Of a stretch of DNA of 64,000 nucleotides, positions 1 through 9,775 are shown piece by piece (position 1 is the first letter of the stretch; the number at the start of each line of letters is the position of its first letter). Location of the stretch: positions 220,080,208 to 220,144,207 of the forward strand of contig OV884058.1 in the NCBI GenBank assembly GCA_930367215.1. Direction: 5' to 3'. The position numbers were made by a program, and so were the translations under genes. This DNA is from Pollenia angustigena (lineage: Eukaryota; Arthropoda; Insecta; Diptera; Polleniidae). The notes beneath the pieces are model-generated. The model was not told where the DNA came from. It made no database searches and saw only the letters and a list, made by a program, of their open reading frames with translations.

Positions 1-248
1 TTTAATATTTTTAATTAGGCTTAAGTTCATTAAATTCAATTTTCATTAAATTATTTTTTTTTTCTTTTTCATGAAGAAAGGAATTTTACAACATGAAAAT
101 CAATTAAAATTTACTGATAATTTTTCATTCCTGACTCAATCTGGGCTCGAACCCAGGTGTTTACGGACAGGTTACCCCGAAAATTAAATTAAAAAATAAT
201 TTAATGAAAATTGAATTTAATGAACTTAAGCCTAATTAAAAATATTAA
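1..248. repeat. Small foldback copy, tRNA-like module in arm
   Basis: Two inverted arms (about 1-60 and 188-248) share 'ggcttaagttcattaaatt' and its reverse complement. Between them lies 'gggctcgaacccagg', a reverse-strand B-box of the tRNA-like module that is complete in the next copy. The central part is deleted. It belongs to the family also seen at 368-1569, 16321, 21526, 41505 and 45108. Confidence 0.75.
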
Positions 249-367
249 AAATTTGGATAATTAAATAATTATGAAAAAGAAATAATTCCCACATTCTATT
301 TTTTCAAAAAATAAATTTTAATTAAACTAAAAAAATTTATAATTTTCCAAAATTATTTCAAAAAAAT

Positions 368-1569
368 ATATGGTAATAATAATCAGTATTGTGGTTATTT
401 TGTTGAACTATTTATGGTTTTTAATCCAAATTTTTTAATATTTTTAATTAGGCTAAAGTTCATCAAATTTAATTTTCATTAAATTATTTTTATGAAGAAA
501 GGAATTTTACAACATGAAATTATTTAAAATTAGTGATAATTTTTCATTCTTGACTGAAGCTGGGCTCGAACCCAGGCGTTTTTACGGATAGGTTACCCTT
601 ACATGTTGCGATTACAACCACTCAATCTCTTCAGAGGGCTTTCCGTTTAACACCCGCAGCCATCGACGACTGCGGACGTCAATAGTCAAACATCAATCCT
701 TAAACCAAATTGTATTTAACCTTTGGTAGGTCGAAATTTGCTTTGAATGATTATCTATCTTTAATTTATTTTACATGTTTTTCCTTACTTCTGTTTTTTC
801 GTACTTTTGTCAAGAATTCTTCTTGAAGTTCAAAGTACATTTTTTTTTGTTGTTCATTTTTTTGCCTTTCTTTCTTCTTGTTGACCTTTTTCAGCACAAC
901 TTGAAGGACAAATGCAAACATAGAGCTCGTGCCTTAGCTTTAACAATAATCAGTATTGTGGTTATTTTGTTGAACTAAAATGAAAATTAAATTTGGTGAA
1001 CTTTAGCCTAATTAAAAATATTAAAAAATTTGGATTAAAAACCATAAATAGTTCAACAAAATAACTACAATACTGATTGTGTAAGCTTAGGCACGAGCTC
1101 TATGTTTGCATTTGTCCTTCAAGTTGTGCTGAAAAAGGTCAACAAGAAGAAAGAAAGACAAAAAAATTAACAACAAAAAAAAATGTACTTTGAACTTCAA
1201 GAGAGAATTCTTGACAAAAGTACGAAAAAACAGAAGTAAGGAAAAACATGTGAAATAAATTAAAGATAGATAATCATTCAAAGCAAATTTCGACCTACCA
1301 AAGGTTAAATACAATTTGGTTTAAGGATTGATGTTTGACTATTGACGTCAGCAGTCGTCGATGGCTGCGGGTGTTAAACGGAAAGCCTTCTGAAGAGATT
1401 GAGTGGTTGCAATCGAAACATGTAAGGGTAACCTATCCGTAAAAACGCCTGGGTTCGAGCCCAGCGTCAGTCAAGAATGAAAAATTATCGATAAATTTTA
1501 ATTAATTTCATGTTGTAAAATTTCTTTCTTCATAAAAATAATTTAATGAAAATTAAATATGGTAATAAT
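368..1569. mobile_element. Long foldback element with tRNA-like modules in both arms
   Basis: A near-perfect inverted repeat of roughly 550 bp per arm, centred near 985. The left arm runs from about 381 to 975 and the right arm from about 985 to 1560. Each arm carries a tRNA-like block, forward on the right arm at about 1396-1466, with an A-box-like 'gattgagtggttgc' and a B-box 'ggttcgagccc'. The 13-bp direct repeat 'atatggtaataat' flanks the element (368-380 and 1557-1569) and may be a target duplication. Open frames in the arms are mirror images without recognisable domains, so I do not call them genes. Confidence 0.8.
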
Positions 1570-2345
1570 TATAAAATTTTATTAACACAAAATTTTTATT
1601 AGAAAAGCTACCAACTTAAAAATGCCCCCATATTCATAAACTATGCTCTGGCCACCGCAGTATTGTCAAGTTTGATCGGGGGTTCCAATTATTGACGAGT
1701 TGTGTGGTGTAAAAACGGAGTCACTGTCGACTCTACTTGCAGCACGCCTAGTTCTGTGCGTGCTACCACGTAAACCAACCAACCATTCACAAGCTATAAA
1801 TAAATTTAACAAACGTTTGTTAGTCAATATTTTTATAAAAGTTTATTTTCTAGAGTTTTTCGAGTAAAAAAATTCAAATTAAAAAGTACCTACAATTAAA
1901 AGAATTTAAGAATCCGGCCGATTTTTCCCTACGTAAGTATACATATACATAAGTGAAGAAAACAAATTTACTTGTATTTATTTTTCTTTTGGATGAGGCT
2001 TCAAAAACTGTGTACCCTACCCTGACTATGTGACTGAAACACTAATAAAGTCAAGAAATATTATTTATAAATAGAATAATTAGAGATTTACCCCCTTATT
2101 CACAATGTTCAAATAAAATTCGGCTTATAAACCTGTTATAAGCATGGAATATGAATTATGAATAAGGCCTTTACTGTTTTACATATTTGGAGCGTGGACT
2201 TATCTTTTATATAATGTGACAATATGCAAAAAAAAAGTTTTCTTAATGATCTTTAAAATACAATTTCCATTTAAATTATTTTCAATTTCGCAACACAACC
2301 CAACCAGCCACAGTAGCACAAAGTATACAGAGATGAAAAAATGCC
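1570..2345. other. AT-rich stretch, no gene recognised
   Basis: No coding region is supported. A small inverted repeat at about 2091-2170 ('cttattca...tgaataag', with 'gcttataa' mirrored inside) resembles a short MITE. The rest shows no structure I can name. Confidence 0.5.
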
Positions 2346-2356
2346 TAAATCATTTG

Positions 2357-2590
2357 CGAGGGCAGCTTTCGAAGAAAGAGAAAGAAAACGTTTTTTGTTA
2401 GTGAAGTGACAATGCGTAAAAACAGGCCGCTACTATCTACACGAATTGCACAATCAAAACAAAAAACGCAAAAAGGGCAGCTTTCGAAGAAAAAGACAGA
2501 AAAAACACAATATTTTCTGTCTCGTGACGCCTCTGTATAGTCTGTGCACAGTAGTGAGAACAACGACAATCAGGCCGCTACGCTAAATAC
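2357..2590 (+). repeat. Imperfect tandem duplication, about 120-140 bp unit
   Basis: The block beginning 'ggcagctttcgaagaaa' at 2358 recurs at 2476, and 'caggccgcta' recurs at 2424 and 2571. The two halves are homologous and diverged. The repeat lies just upstream of the ATG at 2598. Confidence 0.55.
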
Positions 2591-2597
2591 TTCAACA

Positions 2598-4260
2598 ATG
2601 GACGCTCCACCCAACAAAAGGGAAAAAATTGGTGCAGTAACAAAACTAAAAGGCAAAAAATTTACCGAATCTGAAAACATTCCACCAAGGTTTTCAAACT
2701 AAGCCCCACGTGGATTGCGAATATCCTTACCACGAGAATCTGGAACGAATGTTCAAACAAAGCAGCTCATAGTGCGGGATCGAAGTTCTTATAACAACAA
2801 AATAATAGCATTTGTATTGCAAATGGGCGGCATGAATAATCCCCCAAAATATAACCCCCCAAAAAATAATGAAATATGCAACAAAACCCCAATTTTGAAA
2901 ATGATATTATCCCCAAACGAAATGAAATAACGCCCCAAACATAAATGAAATAATTCCCTAATTTTTGGGGGCTTATTTCATATGAAATAAAACCCCAGTT
3001 TCTGATATGAAATAAGTGCCCAAAATATGTAATACAATTAATTATATAGTTTTGCTTGAAAGAATCCCGCGATAGATATCATGGTATGATATACCAAACA
3101 CAAGCTTCGCCAACTAAGGCTTCGGCCGGTCGCAATGACTTTTTCCTCAATAGTATAACAAGCACCGGCTTCGCTAGCTAAAGCTTCTCTGCATAGCGCC
3201 AGGATTTTCTTCACTATAGTATTAAAAGGGGGGGGGGGGGGGTGTGTGCTTTAAAACCATGGTAGATAAGACCATGATGGCATTATTGCTCAATTGAATG
3301 GGAGATAAAGCCATAATTCCCGTATTGTCCAATCATTGAGAGGTAAGGTCATATTTAAAATTTTGCGAAATGAGATATATAGCCATATTTTTTTTCGCAA
3401 ATGAGATTTAAAGCCATATTTTTTCAGAAAATTGTTATGCATGGTGTAAACATTCTGTAAAAGGGAAAATCCTTAGTTATCATTGAAAAGCATTTTTTAT
3501 TCTTGTGACGCACGCAGGAAAACTTTATTCAGCGAAGCCACCTGCCGCGTCCTACTGGAGGTAAAACCCCTAAGCACGGCCGCAGGCCGTCATGCAGAAA
3601 AACTTTAGTATGCGAAGCCAGATTTCAATACTTAACTTAAGTGTCTCCGGAACTGAAATGAGAGATAAAGCCATTTTCTAATATTGCTAATGTGAGCTAA
3701 GGCCATGATGGCTTTATCTCCCATTCAAATGAAAAAAAAAACAAAAAAGGCTTTACTTCCCTTTTGAATGAGAGATAAAGCCATCATGGCCTTATCTACC
3801 ATGGTATTAACGCACCCCCCCTATAAAAATACCGACTGGACCCGGCTACGCAGAGAAGCTTTAGTTATCAAAGACGGTGTTCTGTATACCAAAGTGGATA
3901 AATCCTTGCGCCTAAAAACGTTTTCATTATACATTTAAAAATGAAATAATCCCCCAAAAAATATATTGGGGCTTTATTTCATAATGATTTTTTGGGGGAT
4001 AATTTCATATGAAATAATACCCCAATTAAAAAAAATGAAATAACACCCCAAACAAGATGAAATAACCCCCCAATAATCGTTTTTGTTGTTCTCTGTACAA
4101 ACTTTTGTGGGGTTATTTCATTATTTTTTTGGGGAGTTATATTTTGGGGTGTTATTTCATGCCGCCTTGCAAATGCTTTCAACACTATGACACTACGAGG
4201 CAATAACCAGCTGAATTTCGGCAAGGAAGATCATGTGCAAAGCTACCATTTACAGAAGTA
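2598..4260 (+). pseudogene. Broken reading frame of unknown family, split by a foldback element
   Basis: From the ATG at 2598 the frame reads 34 codons to a TAA (2700-2702) and then stays open in the same frame to 2825. Beyond the inserted element coding-like sequence resumes with a frameshift: about 4183-4260 reads 'TMTLRGNNQLNFGKEDHVQ' followed shortly by a stop. The left part has 'RISLPRESGTNVQTKQLIV'. Base composition is less AT-rich than the surroundings. The 9-bp duplication 'ttgcaaatg' shows that both parts were once contiguous. I do not recognise the protein. It could be a host pseudogene or an older transposon ORF. Confidence 0.45.
2826..4166. mobile_element. Modular foldback element with 9-bp target duplication
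   Basis: The ends are 'ggcggcatgaa' and its complement 'ttcatgccgcc', flanked by the direct repeat 'ttgcaaatg' at 2817-2825 and 4167-4175. The arms are built from three motif classes in mirror order. These are 'atgaaataannccccc' (2832-3020 and 3940-4160), 'ggcttcgctagctaaagctt' (near 3105 and 3165, and in reverse near 3520, 3592 and 3845) and 'gagataaagccat' (3300-3420 and 3655-3785). A G-run at 3228-3242 mirrors a C-run at 3816-3822. No ORF is supported. A 9-bp duplication fits Mutator-like or foldback elements; the class is inferred. Confidence 0.85.
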
Positions 4261-4319
4261 AGCAATTATACAAAAAGGTAGCACAACTAGCAAATCACTT
4301 TTTTTAAATTGTTTTCTAA

Positions 4320-4433
4320 AGTCTGGGATCACACTATGAAAATTTTCTTTCAGAACATGCTATTATTCTCTCCCCTCTCACCAATAAACTCAGAATTTCT
4401 GAAAGAAAACTTTCATAGTGTGAACCCAGACAA
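4320..4433. mobile_element. Short hairpin MITE-like element
   Basis: Inverted arms of about 34 bp, 'ctgggatcacactatgaaa' at 4322 and 'tttcatagtgtgaacccag' ending near 4429, separated by about 42 bp. There is no coding potential. The 'cacactatgaaa' end resembles the 'gttcacact' ends of the repeats at 53030 and 58144. Confidence 0.6.
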
Positions 4434-4867
4434 AGAAAATGGACGATTAGCGGAAAGTGAATTTATTATTTTTAGTTATATTGTTTTTTTTTTTAATGTA
4501 ATCATTCAACAAAAAACAATCATTTCGACTTGTATGTACAAATTGAAAAAAAAATTGGCAATTCAGTTCATTTTGCTCTAAACATGCTAGAATAAATAAA
4601 AGGTATAGTCATTAGAAATTTTTTTTTCACATCTTTTCGATGCGAGAAGTTTTCAACAAAAAGTTACAGAACTCGGGTACTGGAAAAAATAATAGACATA
4701 ATCAAACTTCTCTACAGCAAAAACCGAAAACAAAGTAACAACTATTAAAGTGATAAATATCAGAAATATTTCAGTTTGATGTTTGAGTTCGCCAGTGGTG
4801 TGCTCTACCGTTAGTCCTCTTACTGCATGTCTTGGGTAACGTCATGACAGAAACGAACGAACAAAGA
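4434..4867. other. AT-rich spacer
   Basis: No supported gene. The last 100 bp may be the decayed upstream part of the LINE RT that follows, but I could not align it convincingly. Confidence 0.4.
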
Positions 4868-5330
4868 GTATTCCGTGGACTCCCTTCCGGAAATTAAATG
4901 TCTGGATTGCGCCAACGATATATGTCTATTATTGCATAGTTTTTAACATATGCAGGATAAAATACAGACGTTACCCCAAATATCCTTAAATCTGCCCTGC
5001 GCATTGACTTCTTCAAAACAAAACTAAGAACTACAACACTACTTTCAACACCATAGAAGTAGTGAAAACGTTTTGCTACTTGGGTTGCACAATTACCAAA
5101 AAGCCAGGCGCAAATGAAGACGTAGATTCACACATTTACAAGGCCCGTCATGACATTAATTTTTGATGGATGTGGGGAAATCCTCTTCTTTTTTTCAACA
5201 CGTATGTAAAGTCTTTATTTCTATACGGGAGGTGAAAATGTGGCTTATCCAAAAACAATCTACGACGTCTTAAGGTTTTTATCAACCAATGTCTTAGACA
5301 TGCGAGATAGCAAAGGTGGCGCTGCAGTGT
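4868..5330 (+). pseudogene. LINE reverse transcriptase relic, palm to C-terminal part
   Basis: Frames shift repeatedly but the order matches a LINE RT. 'SIPWTPFRKLN' is followed directly by 'LDCANDICLLLHSF' (from 4902), the expected position of the catalytic xADD box; here it reads CAND, so one catalytic position is altered. Next come 'ALRIDFFKTKLRTTT', then 'VVKTFCYLGCTITKK' with 'DVDSHIYKAR' (about 5040-5155), and then 'NTYVKSLFLYG' and 'LKVFINQCLRHAR' (to about 5310). This is the usual thumb and connection series of endonuclease-type LINEs. Several stops and frameshifts show it is dead. Clade assignment (RTE, CR1 or R4-like) is uncertain. Confidence 0.8.
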
Positions 5331-5402
5331 AAACTCTTAGGCTCGCTGCCGCCGTTGAATTCCAAAAACATCATGGCGCACTGCAATAATGCAAGAACTT
5401 AC

Positions 5403-5494
5403 TGCTGTAGGGTTAACATAGAACGCGGCCGCCATATTAACAGCCTCCAATAGAGCCCGTTGGAATTCAATAATTAACACCGTTTGATGCCCAG
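5403..5494 (-). CDS. Candidate internal exon of an unidentified gene
   Basis: On the minus strand an open segment with clearly higher G+C than its surroundings is preceded by 'ttccactattatccag' (an acceptor-like AG) and followed by a strong donor 'gtaagt' (5397-5402). It encodes '(A)GHQTVLIIEFQRALLEAV' followed by 'NMAAAFYVNPTA'. The frame is also open beyond both sites, from an ATG at 5525 to a stop at 5337. No domain is recognised. It could be a host exon, a relic of the neighbouring LINE, or chance; splice signals and composition are the only support. Confidence 0.3.
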
Positions 5495-5900
5495 CTGGAT
5501 AATAGTGGAACATCATAAACATCAAGAATTCTTTTAATTACATTTTACGCACACTTGACACAGATAATTTTTAGTACCCCAAAAACAATCGAATGTTACG
5601 AGTCTATAATACAGTTTAATATATTTACCAAACTATTAAAACAAAAAAACAAATAAAACAAAAATAAATAAATTGAAAAAGAATCACATACAATAATGGA
5701 GAAACTACAATGAACATACAATTCAGGGATGGAAAGTTGGGTAGTAATAATTTTAGCAGGTGTTTCAAATGTAAGAGGTTTTTGATAACGTAAAATTTTA
5801 TGTTTTATTTATTAATCATACAAACAAAAATTATATTCTAGCATTAATTTACGAGCAAAAGTAACGGAGACCTTATCCTTCTTTTAACTCAAACAAATCA
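5495..5900. other. AT-rich spacer
   Basis: Poly-A-rich sequence (about 5636-5690) with no coding signal or repeat that I recognise. Confidence 0.4.
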
Positions 5901-5907
5901 AACTCTA

Positions 5908-5976
5908 TGGCGGGAATCGAACCCGAAACTTTCACACTGGAATACTAGCTGACTACCAATTGGCCTTCCAGGGCAA
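5908..5976 (-). repeat. tRNA-like sequence, probable SINE head
   Basis: On the minus strand an A-box-like 'ggccaattggtagt' is followed about 35 bp later by the B-box 'ggttcgattcc'. The latter sits in a perfect T-arm hairpin, cggg-TTCGATT-cccg. A clean acceptor stem cannot be closed, so this is a tRNA-derived sequence rather than a tRNA gene. It is most likely the promoter head of a SINE whose tail would run toward lower coordinates. Confidence 0.55.
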
Positions 5977-7033
5977 TTTAAATAGTAAGAACTTTCAAAT
6001 TCAAAATCTATTATTTCAGGTTATAAAATTGTATACACCCTTGCCTGTCTTTTAGATTCAAACAAACCTACAAACGTATAAAAAAATGTAAGTAAGTATA
6101 TTTCTTCGACAATAGTAGATGCGTCAAAGTGACACAAAGTAAGTTAAATCTCACACCCGCACTTATAAATGACGAAATCGAAATAGAGGCAGCAAAAATG
6201 ACAGACAGACAGAAAATCTTATATAAAAAAAAGAGACGCAAAAACAGACAAAATATTGAAAATTGTTATGAAATAAAAGGGAAATGCCGATGAAAGGGAG
6301 GGTTTTTGGTCGTATGAAGGGTATAAGTAAATGTTCGTAATATGGAATGGATCGTTGGCTTAATGGTTGATTTGGTTCGGTTTATCTGGATGACGAGTTG
6401 TTGTGTTGTTCGGTGTCGATAACTTACAGACAGAAAGTCAAACAGCCAGAATGACTGACTGTAAAAAAATGCTTAAATGACTGACTGTCTTAATTCAATG
6501 GCTGAATGGATGGATGGATAGCTGGCAAAATGTGACAAAAGAGAACAAAAAACAAAAAAAAAAACAAAAAAAAAAAAAAAAAATTTTTTTTCAAAACAAT
6601 GGCGACACTTTTTATTTGTTGTGTTATTTAATGGCGATAATGAAATAGTTCGTTAATGATCATAATCATGATGATGATTTTAAGTATTTGTTGTTTAATA
6701 GAAAATGTTGGTGTGTGTATTGCTCTTTATCTTTTAAAACTTATGCAAAATTTTTTTACCATATTAAGTAGAATTTTTTTTTTGTTATTTCTTTTCTACT
6801 GAATTGTTTTGAGAAAAAACATTAAAAAAAAAACAGCCGACTTTAAAGCAATTATAATAAACGGACTTAATAATATGTGTAAACGAGTAAAGTTGTATTT
6901 ATACTACGCCCTATTTGAATAGGGGTTTTGTCATAGAAAATGTGTTAAATATATTGTTACGTAATTGGATTGTGTGATAATAAAAGTTTTATTTTGGATT
7001 TTAACATGGATAATGTTTGCAGCGGAGTTCAGT
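5977..7033. other. Simple-sequence-rich spacer
   Basis: Contains short tandem motifs (gactgact- and ggatggat-like, 6450-6520) and a poly-A tract at about 6545-6585. No ORF or element boundary is supported. Confidence 0.45.
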
Positions 7034-7166
7034 ATTAGGCTTGCAAAAGAACAAACGCAAAATATCGTTGTAAGTTAATGAAATCTAACGGCAGCTCTGT
7101 GTATTTTGTTGTTGGATTTAACAAAAGGGCTACGATATTTTGCATTTGCACTTTTGCAAGACTAAT
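7034..7166. mobile_element. Palindromic MITE-like hairpin
   Basis: Inverted arms of about 35 bp start at 7034 ('attaggcttgcaaaag') and end at 7166 ('cttttgcaagactaat'). They include a mirrored 'gcaaaatatcgt'. The short loop has no coding potential, and I could not find a clean target duplication. Confidence 0.6.
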
Positions 7167-7584
7167 GGTGTTTTCTTTTCTGACAATAATGTTCCATATA
7201 TGCTACCATTCGTGCGGGTTTTCGTTCCATTCTAAAAATATATGCAAAAATGTGAGAAGTTGTCGTTTTCCTTTCTAAACATGTTGCAACAATAAATGGC
7301 AAATTTGTTCCATTTCTTACCCGCAGTTTTAACTGAGTGTGAGATAATACCCTTTTTTGCATCTGCGTAAAATACTTTTTTCTGCAAGCAAGTATTTTTT
7401 CTCTCTTGTGTTTGCGGACAATTTGCCTTATATTGTGATTTTTAGTTCTATTGTGATGGATATAACAACTTTTTGTTTTTCGTTTGTTTTACTTTTATTA
7501 TATTTATTTATATTTTGGCGCAAAATTTTTAACAACAGCTGACATTAACTATTGAAAATCAGTGCTGTTAACGCTTATTGGAAT

Positions 7585-8055
7585 TGTAAGAAAATTTAAT
7601 GTTGAAAATTGCTACAAGCGTGGTGAATATCGCTTTTAGTACAAACTTTGCATTCAATATTTAACACGCTAAATACACATTACAGAGCTACCTAAACAAT
7701 AGCGGCAAGCGTTTTTTTAAACATGCAAATTCTATTGCCAATACATTTTCAATAAAATAAAACGACCAAGCGAACTATAAAATAAGATTTTCCAGCCGGG
7801 TGGTGTTAAATCCGCGTTCTAAAGGTTTGTTTCGTATAAACTGTATGAAAATGAAAAGTTTTGACATAAAACAGACGCTTGCCGCTCTTATTTAGGTAGC
7901 TCAGTTAGTGTTGAGTGTAAAACGTAGCTATTATTTCGTTCCATTGTAATTTAGAAAAATGTATCACTTTGTAAGGGTTCGTGTAACCTAATAAATATAT
8001 TACACAACTAAAATGCATCATTATTTTTTAGAAAAGAAAACACCATAATACGGAT
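7585..8055 (+). repeat. Dispersed repeat, copy A (interrupted)
   Basis: The flanks 7585-7682 and 7905-8055 match the reverse complement of 42864-43105 almost throughout, for example 'caagcgtggtgaatatcgc' and 'taagggttcgtgtaaccta'. The element class is unknown. The homologous copy at 42864 lacks the insertion at 7683-7904 and so serves as an empty site. Confidence 0.8.
7683..7904. mobile_element. MITE with TTA target duplication, confirmed by empty site
   Basis: TIRs of about 30 bp: 'cagagctacctaaa' on the left and 'tttaggtagctcag' on the right, continuing with mirrored 'agcggcaagcg'. TTA flanks both sides (7680-7682 and 7905-7907), while the homologous copy at 43000-43015 has the single uninterrupted site. 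A 222-bp element with a 3-bp TWA duplication fits a PIF/Harbinger (Tourist-like) MITE; the class is inferred from target site and size. Confidence 0.85.
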
Positions 8056-8382
8056 CTACGCCAATGTGCTTTTTGAGTTGTTTTAGTTTTTATTCCTGTT
8101 GCAAATCCAGTTAAATTTTATGGTTAGATGCAAACAAAATTTGATTAATAGTGGCCAGTGCTGTCAGATGTTGTCGGATGTAAAAAAATCGCCAAAAGTA
8201 AATTTAATTCAGTTTTTGTTTATTTTTTATTTATTTAAAAAAAAAAAAACAAGTGTAAATTTTGAGTCAAAATTTGCCGAGAACTGAGAAATAAAATTAA
8301 AAATCGCCAAAATCATAAAAATCTTTAAAATATCTAATAAATTGCCACATTTTTTAAAAGAAAAAGTTCGTAAACTCTATAT

Positions 8383-9037
8383 CAGTGCTGGAAAATAAAC
8401 AGTACATTAATAAGCGTTCGGCTCACACACCCAAGAACGATATCTTTTTTTTTTTTTTAGTGATTGTGTAGACGAATAAAACCCTTAATACTGCTCGTAA
8501 CTATTTTCAAGAAAGAGCCGAATATAATATAGTGTTCTGTTCTTGTTTAAAAAACAGAACAATTGTAGTGATACTGTAGACAAACATTACATTTTAATGT
8601 TCTATTGTGTTTCTTTTTTTACCTTCATAAAGAAATGAAGAAACAAAAAATTTTAGCAACGACCACACCACGAAAAGCTTGTGTGTGAATTGTGTATATG
8701 TTTTGTTTGTAAACAATTTTTTTTTTTCGAATGTGTGTGTTTTTTTTTGTAAATAATGTTTGGTTTTTTTTACAAGCCAAAAGGGACGAACATTAATAAG
8801 CCGAACCGAACACAGTTAAGTTTTGTGGATTTAAAAAAACCGAACGGAATTAAATGTTCTCATTTTCTGTTGAGTTTGATAAAAACAGTATTATTTTTGT
8901 GTTCGAAAGATGACTAACAGGGAAACGTTATTTTTTTTAATGATTTTCTACACAAACAGTATTAGCTTTTGTGTTTTCCACAAATCTACTGAACCGAACA
9001 CTAGGGAGCGATATTTAGTATCTATTTTCGAACGCTG
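8383..9037. mobile_element. Non-autonomous hAT-type element, copy 1
   Basis: Ends 'cagtgctggaaaataaac' and 'tctattttcgaacgctg', flanked by 'ctctatat' (8375-8382) and 'ctttatat' (9038-9045), an 8-bp target duplication with one mismatch. The interior is homologous to 57179-58133. It contains repeated 'ccgaac' blocks and 'gtttgataaaaacagta', but no transposase. The TIR start CAGTG and the 8-bp duplication are typical of hAT elements. Confidence 0.85.
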
Positions 9038-9119
9038 CTTTATATACATACCATGTACTCATGTTTAAATTTCATATGAAAAAAATCCCAGAATAAAAAT
9101 TATTAATTAGAACAATATT

Positions 9120-9480
9120 TTATTTTTAGTTGAACTGTTAAATTTTAATTTTTTGATATTCTTCAATTAGGCTTGAGTTCATCAAATTTAATTTTCATTA
9201 AATTATTTTCACTGAGGGAAGGAATTTTACAACTTGGAATTTTTAATTAAATTTATTGATAATTTTTCTTGGCTGAGCTGGGATTTGAACCCGGGTTGAT
9301 CTTTACATGTTTCAAGAAACATCACTTTCTATCGTCAGAAGATCTTTGTGTTCTACCCACTGCACCACTGCGGTGCCCATTAGCCAACAGTCGAACATCA
9401 ATCTTACAGAAGTAGAAAGTTAACCTTCTTTTTACATTCAATGCCTCAAGGCATCAAAACAAAGCAGATTTAACTTTATT
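9120..9480 (-). repeat. Foldback family arm with a different tRNA-like module
   Basis: The outer part ('aggcttgagttcatcaaatt', 'ggaattttacaac') matches the arm framework of the foldbacks at 1-1569. The tRNA-like block at 9276-9380, however, is unrelated: on the minus strand it reads an A-box 'tggtgcagtgggtag' and a B-box 'ggttcaaatcc'. Only one arm is present. The tail to 9480 has no recognisable partner. Confidence 0.65.
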
Positions 9481-9775
9481 GACAGCGAAAAAGCGTAGAA
9501 TGCATGGTGAGGTTCTCCGGCTTTACGGTTGTCGAAACAAATTCATGGCACATAAAAAAAACAAAACATAATTCCCAACGTCGGGAAAAATGAAATAAAA
9601 AAGTTTTGCATTTTTATTTTCACAAATAGAGTTAGGCCTCACCAGCTAAGTATATATAAGCAAATATACAAATATAAATAAACCGCCAAGGTATTTTTCA
9701 CGTACAATTTTCAGCGAAAATTGCATTTTAATTTTGTCCGGACAATCTTGAGCTAATAGGTAAAAATTTTTCATA
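9481..9775. other. Spacer without recognised feature
   Basis: AT-rich, with no ORF or repeat that I can match inside the window. Confidence 0.4.

Noticed and set aside
775..978. Open frames in the first foldback (775-978, 1087-1314) and at 41968-42228
   Set aside because: Mirror-image translations of the same arm; hydrophobic only because of T-rich sequence.
3222..3242. G-run as a G-quadruplex or telomere-like signal
   Set aside because: It is mirrored by a C-run in the other arm of the foldback and is part of the inverted repeat; there is no telomeric unit.
5908..5976. Functional tRNA gene
   Set aside because: A- and B-box and a T-arm are visible, but acceptor and anticodon stems do not pair properly. 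The same applies to 9276, 30115 and 30753.
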